Source: Erythrobacter donghaensis (lineage in GTDB: Bacteria; Pseudomonadota; Alphaproteobacteria; Sphingomonadales; Sphingomonadaceae). From it: 24,956 bases of DNA. Where the stretch lies: NCBI RefSeq assembly GCF_001557325.1, contig NZ_LSJS01000077.1, forward strand, positions 1-24,956. Direction: 5' to 3'. Made by a program: the position numbers and the translations under genes. This document shows positions 7,171-15,488 of the stretch, one piece after another. The notes under the pieces are model-generated. The model was not told where the DNA came from. It was given only the letters and a program-made list of their open reading frames with translations, and did not search any database. How positions within the stretch are numbered: position 1 is the first letter of the stretch; each line of letters starts with the position of its first letter.

Positions 7171-8637
7171 CTAATTCAGACCTTGGGCGTTCAGCCCGCG
7201 CGAGAAGTTGAGCGCGGACGCCATCCCCGGCGTCATCGAGTTCTGCAGGGTAGACTCCAGCATGATGCTGCGGTTGATGATCTGCATCGTCACCTGCAGT
7301 TTGTTGTTGAGACGGACATCCCGCTGGCTGAACTTGGCGCGCGTGGCCGCGATCTGTTGCTTCCACTGCGTCGCGGTCTCCTGGTCGAAGGTCTGGTAGT
7401 GAACCTTCGCCTGCTCGACCCGGTCCAGCATATTGTCGAGCATGGCAGAGAGCAGGTCGACGGCCACAATCTCGGACAGCGTCTGGATCTCGCCGTCGGT
7501 CAGCGCATAGTGGGCATAGGCCTGCACGGCGAGGATCTTGTAGATCGGCACGGTCGCGAGGTTGAGGAGCTGCTTTTCGGCGGCGTTGAGCGGCGTGTCC
7601 GACCGGATCTTGTCGCTCATCGACTTGATCATCGTGGCGATCCGCGGGCGCAGCGCCGACGATGCCGGGACCGACAGGGTCTGTTCGCCGACATCGTAGC
7701 AATTCTCGTCGTTGCACTTCAGCATCTTGACCGGCGGCGCGTCCGCCGTGCCGTCGAGCAGCGCAGTGACGACGGCGTCTTCCGCCGGACCGAACATCAC
7801 CACCTTGCCGCCAACGCTCGGGTCCGTCGACGGCGTCGTCACGACCGTACCAACGAGCGTCATGATATATTCGGAGAAGGACTGGTCGAACGCCCCGAAC
7901 TTGGCGGACTTCTTCAGCGCCTCCCAGGTATAGTTGTGCGGTTCGCCGACCAGCTGGTCCTTCATCGACGCATCGGTGTTCCCGGCGATTGTCGAATCCC
8001 GCCGATTGCCGTTGTTGCAGCCCTGACGCGAGGCGGCCCAGTCGGAAAAGACGCCCTGGCTGTTGCCGACCGCCTCGCAAATGGTCGCCCGGGTCGAATC
8101 CATCTGGGGCCAGATTCCGCCGACCAGCGCCTGAGCGGTCTCGCAGCTGGAGATGTTCATCTGGTTGAGGAGCTGCGCCTTCTGGCTGAACTCGTCCATG
8201 ACCTTACCGATCTCGGGCGAGACGGAATCGATGGCCAGCTTGAAGGCGAACCCAAGCGCGTTGTTGGCCGTCGCCTTCAGCATCGCCACGATCTCGGACG
8301 CATTGATGAAGGAGAAGCTTCCAGAAAACAGGTCGATGCCGCCGCAGCCCGCACGGGCGCTCGGAAGCTGAAGATTGAACGGCTGCACGCTCTTCTGCGG
8401 GAAACGCGTCCAGACATTGCCGAGAGAGTAATAGCCGGCCGACTGACCCTGATAGGCCGAGGGGCCGGTCACGTTGGCAGCGCCGCCCGCGTCGGAGAAG
8501 AAGTTGTTCATCTCGGACGCGACGTCGGCGCGCGCGACCCCGACGATGGAAAAATTGAGCGCGGCCATCATGGCCATCGAGCCGGCGGCCGAGCGGAAGA
8601 AGCGGCGGGCGCGCCCTTTGCGATGATCCTGTCCCAT
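7171..8637 (-). CDS. traH: TraH, F-type pilus assembly protein
   Basis: A periplasmic or outer-membrane-associated protein required for F pilus extension, known to interact with TraF, TraU, TrbB and TrbI. At 488 residues it is a little longer than F TraH (458). Seen: a twin-basic N-terminus and hydrophobic segment with a likely signal cleavage after VGVARA (about residue 36), the family block GCGGIDLFSGSFSFIN (about 98-113), paired cysteines in ISSCETAQ and RATICEAVG, and an acidic C-terminal third with helical, coiled-coil character (LDNMLDRVEQAKVHYQ). The ATG overlaps the traF stop as TGATG, indicating translational coupling. Its cysteines make it a likely client of the disulfide enzymes in this operon. 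Confidence 0.93.
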   Translation of the reverse strand: MGQDHRKGRARRFFRSAAGSMAMMAALNFSIVGVARADVASEMNNFFSDAGGAANVTGPSAYQGQSAGYYSLGNVWTRFPQKSVQPFNLQLPSARAGCGGIDLFSGSFSFINASEIVAMLKATANNALGFAFKLAIDSVSPEIGKVMDEFSQKAQLLNQMNISSCETAQALVGGIWPQMDSTRATICEAVGNSQGVFSDWAASRQGCNNGNRRDSTIAGNTDASMKDQLVGEPHNYTWEALKKSAKFGAFDQSFSEYIMTLVGTVVTTPSTDPSVGGKVVMFGPAEDAVVTALLDGTADAPPVKMLKCNDENCYDVGEQTLSVPASSALRPRIATMIKSMSDKIRSDTPLNAAEKQLLNLATVPIYKILAVQAYAHYALTDGEIQTLSEIVAVDLLSAMLDNMLDRVEQAKVHYQTFDQETATQWKQQIAATRAKFSQRDVRLNNKLQVTMQIINRSIMLESTLQNSMTPGMASALNFSRGLNAQGLN

Positions 8638-9452
8638 CAGTAATCGCTCCCCACTTTCGTGTTCGTGAGCGTGAAGATGCGATCCATGATCTCATCGGCG
8701 CTCAGGATGCCGTATCCAACCGGAATGGTCCGTTTGGTCACCGTGTCGAAGAGGACCAGCGCCGGTGTCTCATTGCCCGGCACGCCCATGCGCGCCCGCT
8801 GCCCGGAATCGACGACATGTTCCGGAAAATCGCGGCTCGGCCCCCCGTCCATCGATACGGCCATGACCGCCATCCGGTGGCTGTCGGTCACCGAGCGAAG
8901 GATCGGGGCGAACAGCTCACAGGCGCCGCAGCTCTGCGCGAAGAAGTAGAACAGCCCGTAGCGCTGCCCCAGGTTGGTCAGGACCGCGTCGCGATCGGCC
9001 TTTCGATTGTCGAGCCAGGCACGCTTGCCGACCGTCGAGACGGGCCTTTGCAACGTGTAGTCGATGTCGGGGTTCTGCCAGAGCGCGCGCTGCCACACGT
9101 CGGAGAAAGTCGAGGCGCGGTCGAGCTGCTCGCGCTGGAAGCGGACGTAGGCGATGACGTTCTCTTCGGTCGGCTCCAGGATCGCCTTGGCCTTCAATTC
9201 GTCGAGCTGCTTCGTGATCGCCGCCATCCGGTCGACCGCGCTCGGCGGCGGCGACGGTTGCGCCTCGCGCGGCAAGGGTCTGGGCTTGTCGCAATAGAAC
9301 CATTGTCCGAGCTTCCGCTCGCCGCAGTAGAAAGCATCCGGCCGGTTCTGCTCGATCGTGTCGCGTGACGGCGGCGCATCCTGCGCCAACAGGGGAGCAG
9401 CAGTCCCAATCGACAGGGCGAGCAGCATCGAGAGTTTAGCGACGGGGGACAT
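8637..9452 (-). CDS. traF: TraF, thioredoxin-fold conjugative pilus assembly protein
   Basis: A periplasmic protein of the F-type pilus assembly group with TraH, TraU and TraW. Seen: a signal peptide (MSPVAKLSMLLALSIGTA, cleavage near PLLAQ), the TraF-typical segment FYCGERKLGQWFYCDKP, and a thioredoxin-like domain with an active-site pair CGAC at about residues 171-174 (SCGACELFAP), then a cis-Pro-like GNETPALVLFD. F TraF itself lacks the CxxC, while many relatives keep it, so this copy is probably redox active. I chose the start at 9452, not the in-frame ATG at 9470, because an AAAGGA precedes it and the longer version lacks one; 271 residues result. Its start overlaps the end of a small upstream ORF. 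Confidence 0.92.
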   Translation of the reverse strand: MSPVAKLSMLLALSIGTAAPLLAQDAPPSRDTIEQNRPDAFYCGERKLGQWFYCDKPRPLPREAQPSPPPSAVDRMAAITKQLDELKAKAILEPTEENVIAYVRFQREQLDRASTFSDVWQRALWQNPDIDYTLQRPVSTVGKRAWLDNRKADRDAVLTNLGQRYGLFYFFAQSCGACELFAPILRSVTDSHRMAVMAVSMDGGPSRDFPEHVVDSGQRARMGVPGNETPALVLFDTVTKRTIPVGYGILSADEIMDRIFTLTNTKVGSDY

Positions 9453-9663
9453 CACGCTTCGTCCTTTCATCGGCTGAGGCGGTTTGCGCGGAAGGGAGTG
9501 CGAGCGGTGGGTTGGGTGTCAGACTGTCCCAGGCTGCGGGGTGGACGCAGCAATCGGCCACGGTCGCGGGAGAGCCACCGCAACGATGGTGGGGCGTTGG
9601 GGCCGACGGTTGCAGCGCCAGGGATGCCAGGACGAGGGGCAGCTCGAGAACAGGGATAGGCAT
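9436..9663 (-). CDS. Possible small exported protein between traN and traF
   Basis: A 75-residue frame fills most of the 270-base gap between traN and traF and overlaps the start of traF by 17 bases, as coupled genes of this operon do. Starting at the ATG at 9663 it has AAGGA 8 bases upstream. The N-terminus (MPIPVLELPLVLASLALQPS) is weakly signal-like; the rest holds cysteines (HHRCGG, ADCCVH) and many Pro/Ala residues. No family is recognised. Composition is that of high-GC DNA, so a chance ORF is possible; spacing and ribosome site are the only support. Confidence 0.4.
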   Translation of the reverse strand: MPIPVLELPLVLASLALQPSAPTPHHRCGGSPATVADCCVHPAAWDSLTPNPPLALPSAQTASADERTKRDVPRR

Positions 9664-9723
9664 GGTCACTTTCCTTGGGTTTGCGCTGCGGCCCCTGCGG
9701 CAAGGAGATCGGATCGGCCCATC

Positions 9724-11589
9724 TCACTTGCCGTGGAGGTCGTAGTAGTTCTGAATTTTCTGCTGGATTTCGGTCATGGTCTGGACTTCGTCCGGCAGCT
9801 TGGCCGCATCCATGAAGTCCGCATAAACCTCGGTGAAATCCATTACCGACAGGTCGAGCCGCGAGAACTCGTCGATCGTGAAGCCAATGCACTGTTCCTT
9901 TTTCGGCGCCCCCCACGGCTTGCCGAGCTGCACACGGCCCTGCTCCTGGAGGATGCGGGAGAGCTTGCTCTCGAAGCAGCAATAAGCGGTGCGCCGCGTG
10001 CTGCAGATGCCGAGGAAACTCGACGAGCAATAGGTGCCGAGATTATGGCACAGGCCCATCCGGTCCTTGATGTCGAGCCTCATCTCGTCCTGTGAACATG
10101 CGAAAAGGACCAGGAAGGGGGTCGCGAGCGCGGCGATCGCCGCGGGACCGCCCGCCAGCGCAGCCGCGCCAGCGCCGACCGTCAACAAACCCGACGTCTT
10201 GCCCGCACAGCAGTTGATAAGGCCGAACACCGGCTTGTGGCAGGTCTCGCGCGTGCCGCTGAAGACCCGGAGATCGGCTTCGTTGAACTCCTTGCCCGCC
10301 TGGTCGATCGCATGCAGCGCAACGAGCGCGTCCTTGAACTCGGTCGACGCTTCGCGAACGATCGGCTCGCAGTCGCCGTTGATGCAATAGACGTCGTCGC
10401 CGCAGATATATTGCGGCGCATCGCTCGTGCCTCCGGAAGGCGTCGGGCACCTGTAGACGCGGTTCTCGACTTTGCAGGGCCCGCCATCAGGCTCCTCGTC
10501 AAGGCATTCTGTGCGCAGATAGGTGCAGCTCCCGTTCGCCTCGAGATCACCGCAGTCATTGGCTGTTGAGATCCGGTGGCATTGATAGGTCCGCTGCCAG
10601 GCCCAGCAGGGCTGGGTGACAGGAACGCCGTCGACGATCCGGGTGACCGGGTCGCTCGACGTGCACACTTCGGTCTCGAGCGTGCAGTTCGGGTCGCCGG
10701 CATTGGCGGCGCATAGCCCCTCGTTGCGCGTGATGACCGGCACGGCCGGTTCTTCCTGCTTCGTGAGCCAGTAATTGCCGGTCGAGAGCACATAGCCCGG
10801 ATGATACTCGCCCGGCGTGATCCCCTGGGCCTCGGCGGTGCATTTGACCTCGACGGCGGTGTGGCCAAGGCTTTTGCAGGTCGGCGCCGCAGTATATCCA
10901 TAGGCGCTCATATTGTCGCAATAGTCGATCGGGCGGCTTTCCCAGCAGATGCCGGTGGCGATCTCGTCGTCAAAAGCCGCGCGGGCGGGATAGGGCCCGC
11001 CATCTGTCGGCAGGAAGCTCAACCGACCCGTGTAATAGGTGTAGATCGTCCGCTTCTCGGTGTGAACGTCAAGGCTGACGTTGCAGGTCCGGGCTTCCGT
11101 GGTGACCTTGCTGCCGGCGTTGCAACTCGCCTCATAATAGCCCGCGCTCCCCGGCGCGGCGGGCAGCGGCACGCATGTGCCCTTGGTGCCGCCCATTTCC
11201 TCGCCAGCGAGATAGGTCGAGGGATCGTTTTCGACCGATGTCGCGCGCGCCGTGGTCGCGAGGATCTCGGAATTGCTGAACGTGGCCCGGCTGTGATCGG
11301 CATCGGTGGTGATGCGATATTGCTCGTTGGACGACTTGGCCGCCTGGGCGTCGGACTCAAGCTTACCGGGATCGTCGAAATAGGATCCTTCGGGCAAGCT
11401 CGTGCCGGAATAGCCGGGGACCGCGGCGGCTTGCGCATCGCTGGACGGCACCAGCGTGGAATCGTTGCGCTTCTCCGTACCCAGCGCCTTCCCCTCCTGG
11501 CGCGCCTCGTCGAGCGTCATCTGGGCAAGCGCGGGCGAACTCGCCATAACGACGCCGAAGAGCGCAGCCAGGACGAGATACGCCCTCAT
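9724..11589 (-). CDS. traN: TraN, cysteine-rich outer-membrane mating-pair stabilisation protein
   Basis: TraN is an outer-membrane adhesin that binds the recipient surface and stabilises mating pairs. At 621 residues it is close to F TraN (602). Seen: a signal peptide ending ASSPALAQ (about residue 22), then a protein very rich in cysteine, with pairs and clusters such as CDNMSAYGY, CGDDVYCINGDCEP, INCCAG, CHNLGTYCSSSFLGIC and TAYCCFESKLSRILQEQGR. The last of these and KKEQCIGFTIDEF are hallmarks of the conserved C-terminal half. The middle (about 130-330) is the variable receptor-recognition part in known TraN proteins. The ATG overlaps the trbC stop as ATGA. The disulfide load explains why DsbC and a CxxC TraF sit in the same operon. 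Confidence 0.94.
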   Translation of the reverse strand: MRAYLVLAALFGVVMASSPALAQMTLDEARQEGKALGTEKRNDSTLVPSSDAQAAAVPGYSGTSLPEGSYFDDPGKLESDAQAAKSSNEQYRITTDADHSRATFSNSEILATTARATSVENDPSTYLAGEEMGGTKGTCVPLPAAPGSAGYYEASCNAGSKVTTEARTCNVSLDVHTEKRTIYTYYTGRLSFLPTDGGPYPARAAFDDEIATGICWESRPIDYCDNMSAYGYTAAPTCKSLGHTAVEVKCTAEAQGITPGEYHPGYVLSTGNYWLTKQEEPAVPVITRNEGLCAANAGDPNCTLETEVCTSSDPVTRIVDGVPVTQPCWAWQRTYQCHRISTANDCGDLEANGSCTYLRTECLDEEPDGGPCKVENRVYRCPTPSGGTSDAPQYICGDDVYCINGDCEPIVREASTEFKDALVALHAIDQAGKEFNEADLRVFSGTRETCHKPVFGLINCCAGKTSGLLTVGAGAAALAGGPAAIAALATPFLVLFACSQDEMRLDIKDRMGLCHNLGTYCSSSFLGICSTRRTAYCCFESKLSRILQEQGRVQLGKPWGAPKKEQCIGFTIDEFSRLDLSVMDFTEVYADFMDAAKLPDEVQTMTEIQQKIQNYYDLHGK

Positions 11590-12332
11590 GGATGGGCCTT
11601 GCGCATGTTGGCGAGGCCAACCGCTGCGACCCGTGCGCCCGGGCCATTACCGTCCGCGAACTGCTCGAGCGCATATTCGACCGAGACGTTGCCGACGAGC
11701 CGATCATAGGGCGGCAGCTTGGTCTGGCAGGAGAAGCCGGCGCAAAGATCGAAGTCCGACGAGACACTGACGTATGTCGGCACTGCCTGGACATCGAAAG
11801 CGCGGAACAGCCGCGGATCGATGCCGACATTGGCGAAATCGTCCTGCCGGTCGATGATCTTGCCAAGGCTCGTGGCGAACTCCTTCATCGAATTGTTGGG
11901 GAAGCCGCGGAACACGACCACCCCGCCGGCCCTGGCCGTGTCGCCGATCAGCTTCTGCAGCGACTGCGGTGGCATCGACAGGCTCGCGAAGACGATGAAC
12001 TGGGGCGCCTCGCCCTTCCCTGCCGTCGCGTTCGACGCGGCACCGGCCACGATCTCGTCGAAATCGACGGGGCCTGCCGGTCCCTTGGGCAGATCGCTCT
12101 TGGCGACCCGCTGCATGTTCTCCATGCCAGCGTCGCGAACGGTCTGCGCGTCCTCGCGGAAGGCGTCGCCCCTATCCTTCACATGGTTGACGAAAGCCTC
12201 GGCATCCGCCTGTAGGTCCGCCGAACGCTGCTTGATCGCCTGGACGTCGATCCCGTCGACGGTCTGCGCGAGCAAGGCCGTCACGCTCGCCAAGCCAAGG
12301 ATCGCTGCGAAGCCCCAGAGGTATTTGCGCAT
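11586..12332 (-). CDS. trbC: TrbC, F-type pilus assembly protein
   Basis: A periplasmic protein of the F-type extension/retraction group; it acts with TraW, and in some elements the two are fused. Seen: a signal peptide (MRKYLWGFAAILGLASVTAL, cleavage near LLAQ), a helical region, and the conserved domain from about residue 95 with APQFIVFASLSMPPQSL, GGVVVFRGFPNNSMKEF, IDPRLFRAFDVQAVPTYV and a Cys pair around LCAGFSCQT. This domain resembles a thioredoxin fold without an active-site CxxC. I chose the ATG at 12332 because it follows a GGGGG ribosome site by about 8 bases; a longer reading would run into traU. It has 248 residues and ends in ATGA overlap with traN. Confidence 0.93.
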   Translation of the reverse strand: MRKYLWGFAAILGLASVTALLAQTVDGIDVQAIKQRSADLQADAEAFVNHVKDRGDAFREDAQTVRDAGMENMQRVAKSDLPKGPAGPVDFDEIVAGAASNATAGKGEAPQFIVFASLSMPPQSLQKLIGDTARAGGVVVFRGFPNNSMKEFATSLGKIIDRQDDFANVGIDPRLFRAFDVQAVPTYVSVSSDFDLCAGFSCQTKLPPYDRLVGNVSVEYALEQFADGNGPGARVAAVGLANMRKAHP

Positions 12333-12343
12333 TGGACGGCCCC

Positions 12344-13363
12344 CTACAGCACGCAGCAATTGCGTTTGCGCCAGACGAGGTAGCCCATGTCCTCGCCGGC
12401 GGCGGGATAGGCGCGACCTGCGTCAGGCGGCATGGTGGATGCCCCGATCGTGGAGCAGGCGAAGCGGCCGCTCACGGTGGGGATCGGATTGACCATCTGG
12501 AAGCGGTATTGCTGCTTGCGCATGATCGGCATGAGGTACTTCTTGCAGAGCCCGGCCGAGCCCATCGTCCCCCAGGCAAGAGCTTCGCGGTGCATCTTGT
12601 AGGCGAAGCGCGACAGTGCGAGCCGCGAGGACTGAACATGGCCGATCGAGGACGGCACGTTGCCGTTGAGCGGATACATGCTGCCCTGGCACCCCGCACA
12701 CCAGAACAGCGGATCGAGCGGCAGGTGGACGGTCCCGGCGATGCAGTCGCCGGCGCAGGCGACCTGGGCGATCGGGTTAGCGAAGACGACGGCTTCCGGA
12801 TTGATCAGCGCCGTCAGACTATCGTCCTGCCAGAGCGGATCGACCTCGGTCATATAGGCGATGTCGAAGCTCGCCTGCTCGAAGCAGACGAAGTCGGTCA
12901 GGATCTCCATCCAGTAGAGCAGCGGATAGACGTACCAGTGCACGTGCCATTTGGCCGTGCTCTGCGAGCGGCCGCCCACCATCGAGGGGCCGGCCAGATA
13001 GCCCTGGCCGATGTCGAACCCCGGCGCGATGCGCACACCCCCGAGATTAGGAAAGCACCAGGGCTTCATTGTGACGTCCGCGAGCCGCACCGGCTCCCAG
13101 AAGCCGACCGAGATGCCGATCCTGGGAAGCGGGCTGCCACAAAAGCAGATCGGGGAAGCGGGATTGCTCGTATCCGGCCGGCCGCTCGGCCAGATCTTGA
13201 GGCCGCCGACCGAGAGTGGGAACAGGCAAGACCAACACACGTCGGTGATCGGATTGACGAACTTCCCGTGACAGGTCGGCCCTGCCGCCTGTGCGCTCGG
13301 CGCCAGAAAGAAGGCTGCCAGCGCCATGACGAGAAGCCGCAGAGCTGATCGAAAGCCGCGCAT
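12344..13363 (-). CDS. traU: TraU, F-type pilus assembly and DNA-transfer protein
   Basis: A periplasmic protein needed for pilus assembly and efficient DNA transfer. At 339 residues it equals the usual size (F: 330). Seen: a signal peptide (MRGFRSALRLLVMALAAFFL, cleavage after APSAQA), then GPTCHGKFVNPITDVCWSCL, FCGSPLPRIGISVGFWEP, KWHVHWYVYPLLYWMEIL, ACAGDCIAG and WCAGCQGSMYPLNG, all characteristic and rich in paired cysteines. The start at 13363 gives the signal peptide directly; the frame is open further upstream but that part overlaps other genes. The ATG overlaps the stop of the preceding small gene as TGATG. It is one of the most conserved proteins of F-type systems, so the call is secure. 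Confidence 0.95.
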   Translation of the reverse strand: MRGFRSALRLLVMALAAFFLAPSAQAAGPTCHGKFVNPITDVCWSCLFPLSVGGLKIWPSGRPDTSNPASPICFCGSPLPRIGISVGFWEPVRLADVTMKPWCFPNLGGVRIAPGFDIGQGYLAGPSMVGGRSQSTAKWHVHWYVYPLLYWMEILTDFVCFEQASFDIAYMTEVDPLWQDDSLTALINPEAVVFANPIAQVACAGDCIAGTVHLPLDPLFWCAGCQGSMYPLNGNVPSSIGHVQSSRLALSRFAYKMHREALAWGTMGSAGLCKKYLMPIMRKQQYRFQMVNPIPTVSGRFACSTIGASTMPPDAGRAYPAAGEDMGYLVWRKRNCCVL

Positions 13364-13632
13364 CACTGATCCTCCCCGGCAGGTTCGAGAAAGGCGGTGT
13401 CCGCGCGATGCTTGCGCGCGAGGTAAAGCGCCGTGGTCAACAGCGTGGCCGCCAGCAGCGACGCGATCGCACAGGGCGCCGCCTGACCGCTGATCCGCAT
13501 CAACGGCTGCAAGCCCGCGACACTGGCGGCCAGTAGCAGGCAAAGAACCTGCCAGATCCGGCGCAGCCGCCGAAGATCGCGAGTCTCGGGTGCCGCCATC
13601 GGCGTTCGGAGCATGTCGAGCCACAGCGGCAT
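13363..13632 (-). CDS. Small two-helix membrane protein between traW and traU
   Basis: An 89-residue protein starting MPLWLDMLRTP, with a basic segment (ETRDLRRLRRIW) followed by a hydrophobic helix (about 27-44), a short polar loop (QPLMRISGQ) and a second helix (about 54-70), ending in a charged tail. It is probably an inner-membrane hairpin with both ends in the cytoplasm. Its ATG overlaps the traW stop as TGATG, and its stop overlaps the traU ATG the same way, so it is firmly built into the operon. In F, traW is followed directly by traU, so this is an addition. I do not recognise a family and assign no function. Confidence 0.7.
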   Translation of the reverse strand: MPLWLDMLRTPMAAPETRDLRRLRRIWQVLCLLLAASVAGLQPLMRISGQAAPCAIASLLAATLLTTALYLARKHRADTAFLEPAGEDQ

Positions 13633-14288
13633 CAGCCCGGGCTCCCGGACTTCAACACCACCTCGGAGACGCGCATCACCTTGCCAGCCTGGGTGACCAC
13701 GGCTGGCGTATGCTCGATGCCGAAGCGGGAAGTGAGCTTGCCTTGCTGATCGAAGTAGAAACGCCGCTTCTTCGCGGTCATCTGCTCGACCGGCGATCCA
13801 CGCACGAAGATTATCTTCGCCTTGAGGTCCGTGTAGCGCGTCGTGGCCCAAGCGAGCTGCTCGCTATCGTCACCGTCGATGAAGACAAGGTCCTGACGGA
13901 TCGAGACGAAGTCGAGCGGGTTGATCCGCTGTCCCGCTGGGGCGATCAGGTTGCCCTTCTGGTCGCGGATGTCGCGTTCCATCGTGACCGACGGATCGAA
14001 GTCCCAGCTCCGGGCGGTCCGGGCCGGGGTGACCCCCGTGACGGGATCGGGTCGACGAACTTTCGCCTCGACGCGCTTGGCGAACATCTCGTTGGTCCGG
14101 GCGAGCTCGCCGCTTGCCTCTGCGCGGCGCAGGCGGTTTTCAATGGTGGAGAGCAGATCGGGCTCGATGACCGGGAACGCCTGCGCGGCCTGGCCATAGT
14201 CCTTGGCCTCCGACCGCATCGGCCCAACGACGATCAACCCGCCGACCGTTGCGGCGATGGCCAGCCCGCCTGAGATGAGCACCCTCAT
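13632..14288 (-). CDS. traW: TraW, F-type pilus assembly protein
   Basis: A periplasmic pilus assembly protein that works with TraU and TrbC. At 218 residues it is the typical size (F: 210). Seen: a signal peptide (MRVLISGGLAIAATVGGLIV, cleavage near RSEA), then KDYGQAAQAFPVIEPDLL, the central WDFDPSVTMERDIRDQKG and GQRINPLDFVSI, and the C-terminal LVFIDGDDSEQ and RFGIEHTPAVVTQAG, matching the TraW family. The last part resembles the TrbC-like thioredoxin-fold segment (a TPAVV turn). The ATG at 14288 overlaps the stop of the peptidase gene as ATGA; an upstream in-frame extension has no support. Confidence 0.93.
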   Translation of the reverse strand: MRVLISGGLAIAATVGGLIVVGPMRSEAKDYGQAAQAFPVIEPDLLSTIENRLRRAEASGELARTNEMFAKRVEAKVRRPDPVTGVTPARTARSWDFDPSVTMERDIRDQKGNLIAPAGQRINPLDFVSIRQDLVFIDGDDSEQLAWATTRYTDLKAKIIFVRGSPVEQMTAKKRRFYFDQQGKLTSRFGIEHTPAVVTQAGKVMRVSEVVLKSGSPG

Positions 14289-14818
14289 AGGATCGGCTCC
14301 CCGGTTCCTATGACCTGGCGCGCGCATACGAAGCCGATTTCGGCATAGCGGCTGTCGAAGCCATCCTTGTGCGGCGTAGCCGCGAAATAGCATCCCTGCG
14401 GCACCGGGCCGGTTGCGCCCGGCGTCAGGCGTTCACCAAAGCGTGTGAGCGGTTTCATCTGCGCGACGAGGTGGCCGTTCACCGCAACCTGGCGGCCAAC
14501 GTGGCTGATCGTGTCGCCCGGCATGCCGTAGACGATCTTGCCGAACATCCGCGGCTTCGCGCCGAAGTGGCGACGCAGGAGCGTGCTTGGCGGCGGGTCG
14601 AAGAAAACATAGTCTCCGCGCGCCGGCAGCTTGTGGCGCTGGATGAGGAAGGCCCAGTTCGGAAGCGAACCCGTCGTGTTGATCAGCAGCAGATGATCGT
14701 CGCGCCATGCGCTGATCGCGCTGAGCAGAACGCTGCCCGCGATGAACAGGCCGAACAACAGCCATAGCCGCGTGCGTGGCCGCCAGCTTGGGCGCGCCTC
14801 ACTGGCCGCCGATGCCAT
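14285..14818 (-). CDS. S26-family conjugative signal peptidase (TraF/TrhF type)
   Basis: A membrane-anchored serine protease of the signal peptidase I clan. In IncP and IncC/SXT-like systems such enzymes process the pilin or other transfer proteins. Seen: one N-terminal membrane helix (about residues 18-36), the nucleophile motif TGSLP with Ser51, strand DYVFFDPP, and GKIVYGMPGD holding the probable catalytic Lys94, followed by the family's box-D/E-like FVCAR...IG end. It is 177 residues from the ATG at 14818, which follows a strong GGAGG by about 5 bases and overlaps the end of trbI by 20 bases. F lacks this gene and relies on host LepB; having it next to traW recalls IncC/SXT trhF. Whether TraA is its substrate is not known. 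Confidence 0.88.
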   Translation of the reverse strand: MASAASEARPSWRPRTRLWLLFGLFIAGSVLLSAISAWRDDHLLLINTTGSLPNWAFLIQRHKLPARGDYVFFDPPPSTLLRRHFGAKPRMFGKIVYGMPGDTISHVGRQVAVNGHLVAQMKPLTRFGERLTPGATGPVPQGCYFAATPHKDGFDSRYAEIGFVCARQVIGTGEPIL

Positions 14819-15488
14819 CGGAGCCTCCGAAGGTCGAAACTTGCGCAGCTGGCGGAGCATATTGCGGAACCGGCTGCTGCTGCCCTGAAGACACCATTCC
14901 TGGCGCCGCCATGCCCTGTGCGGCCATCATGGGATCGATCGGAGGAGCAGCCCCGGGCATCTGGCCCGGCATCTGAGCCGGGGCTGCAAGTTGGGGTCTC
15001 GCGGCCGCCATCGCCTGGGCATTCATCTGCTGCAGCTCCTCGGCCGAAGCTTGGCGCGGCCGCGGGACGCCCGAGGCGTAGACCGATTGTCTGAGGCTGT
15101 CGGTTATATCGGGCACGTTCTTCGTGAGCACGGCTTCGCCGACGAGCACGATCTGGCCGCCAGCACTGCGCCGCTGCAGTTCCTTGTCGAGCGACGCCAT
15201 GAAGCCCCGCATCTCGGCCTCGACCTGCGCCGGAGGCGATGTCGAGCGCGCCTGCGCCTGCACATATTCCCCGACGATCGAGGAGAGCCGCGCCGAGACG
15301 ATATGATCCTGCTTGGGCGTCACCAGTGTCTTGGTGACCCACATGCCCCAGACCACAGTGGCCAGAAGGATCAGCCCGGCGAGGATCTGCATACGGCTGA
15401 AGCCAGCGAAGAATGTTCGTCTGGGCTTCGCTGGCGCTGCTGGCGATACCGGTGGCGCGGGAAGGTCGAGTTCGGGTTGCTCAGCCAT
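14799..15488 (-). CDS. trbI: TrbI, F-type inner-membrane protein affecting pilus extension/retraction
   Basis: In F, TrbI is a small inner-membrane protein whose loss gives long pili, implying a role in retraction. Seen: a proline-rich cytoplasmic start, one membrane helix (about residues 35-52, LAGLILLATVVWGMWVTK), then the family segment IVSARLSSIVGEYVQAQARS and VLVGEAVLTKNVPDITD. At 229 residues it is about 100 longer than F TrbI (128). The extra part (from about 145) is rich in Met, Pro, Gln and Ala with MPGQMPGAAP-like repeats and looks disordered. The start overlaps the preceding small gene by 8 bases. The core family match is good; the tail has no known role. Confidence 0.88.
   Translation of the reverse strand: MAEQPELDLPAPPVSPAAPAKPRRTFFAGFSRMQILAGLILLATVVWGMWVTKTLVTPKQDHIVSARLSSIVGEYVQAQARSTSPPAQVEAEMRGFMASLDKELQRRSAGGQIVLVGEAVLTKNVPDITDSLRQSVYASGVPRPRQASAEELQQMNAQAMAAARPQLAAPAQMPGQMPGAAPPIDPMMAAQGMAAPGMVSSGQQQPVPQYAPPAAQVSTFGGSDGIGGQ

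Noticed and set aside
7183..8643. 486-codon plus-strand frame opposite traH
   Set aside because: Antisense shadow of traH with the same Arg/Asp/His-rich composition and no recognisable domain.
12332..13348. 338-codon plus-strand frame opposite traU
   Set aside because: traU on the other strand has all its family motifs and a signal peptide; this frame has none.
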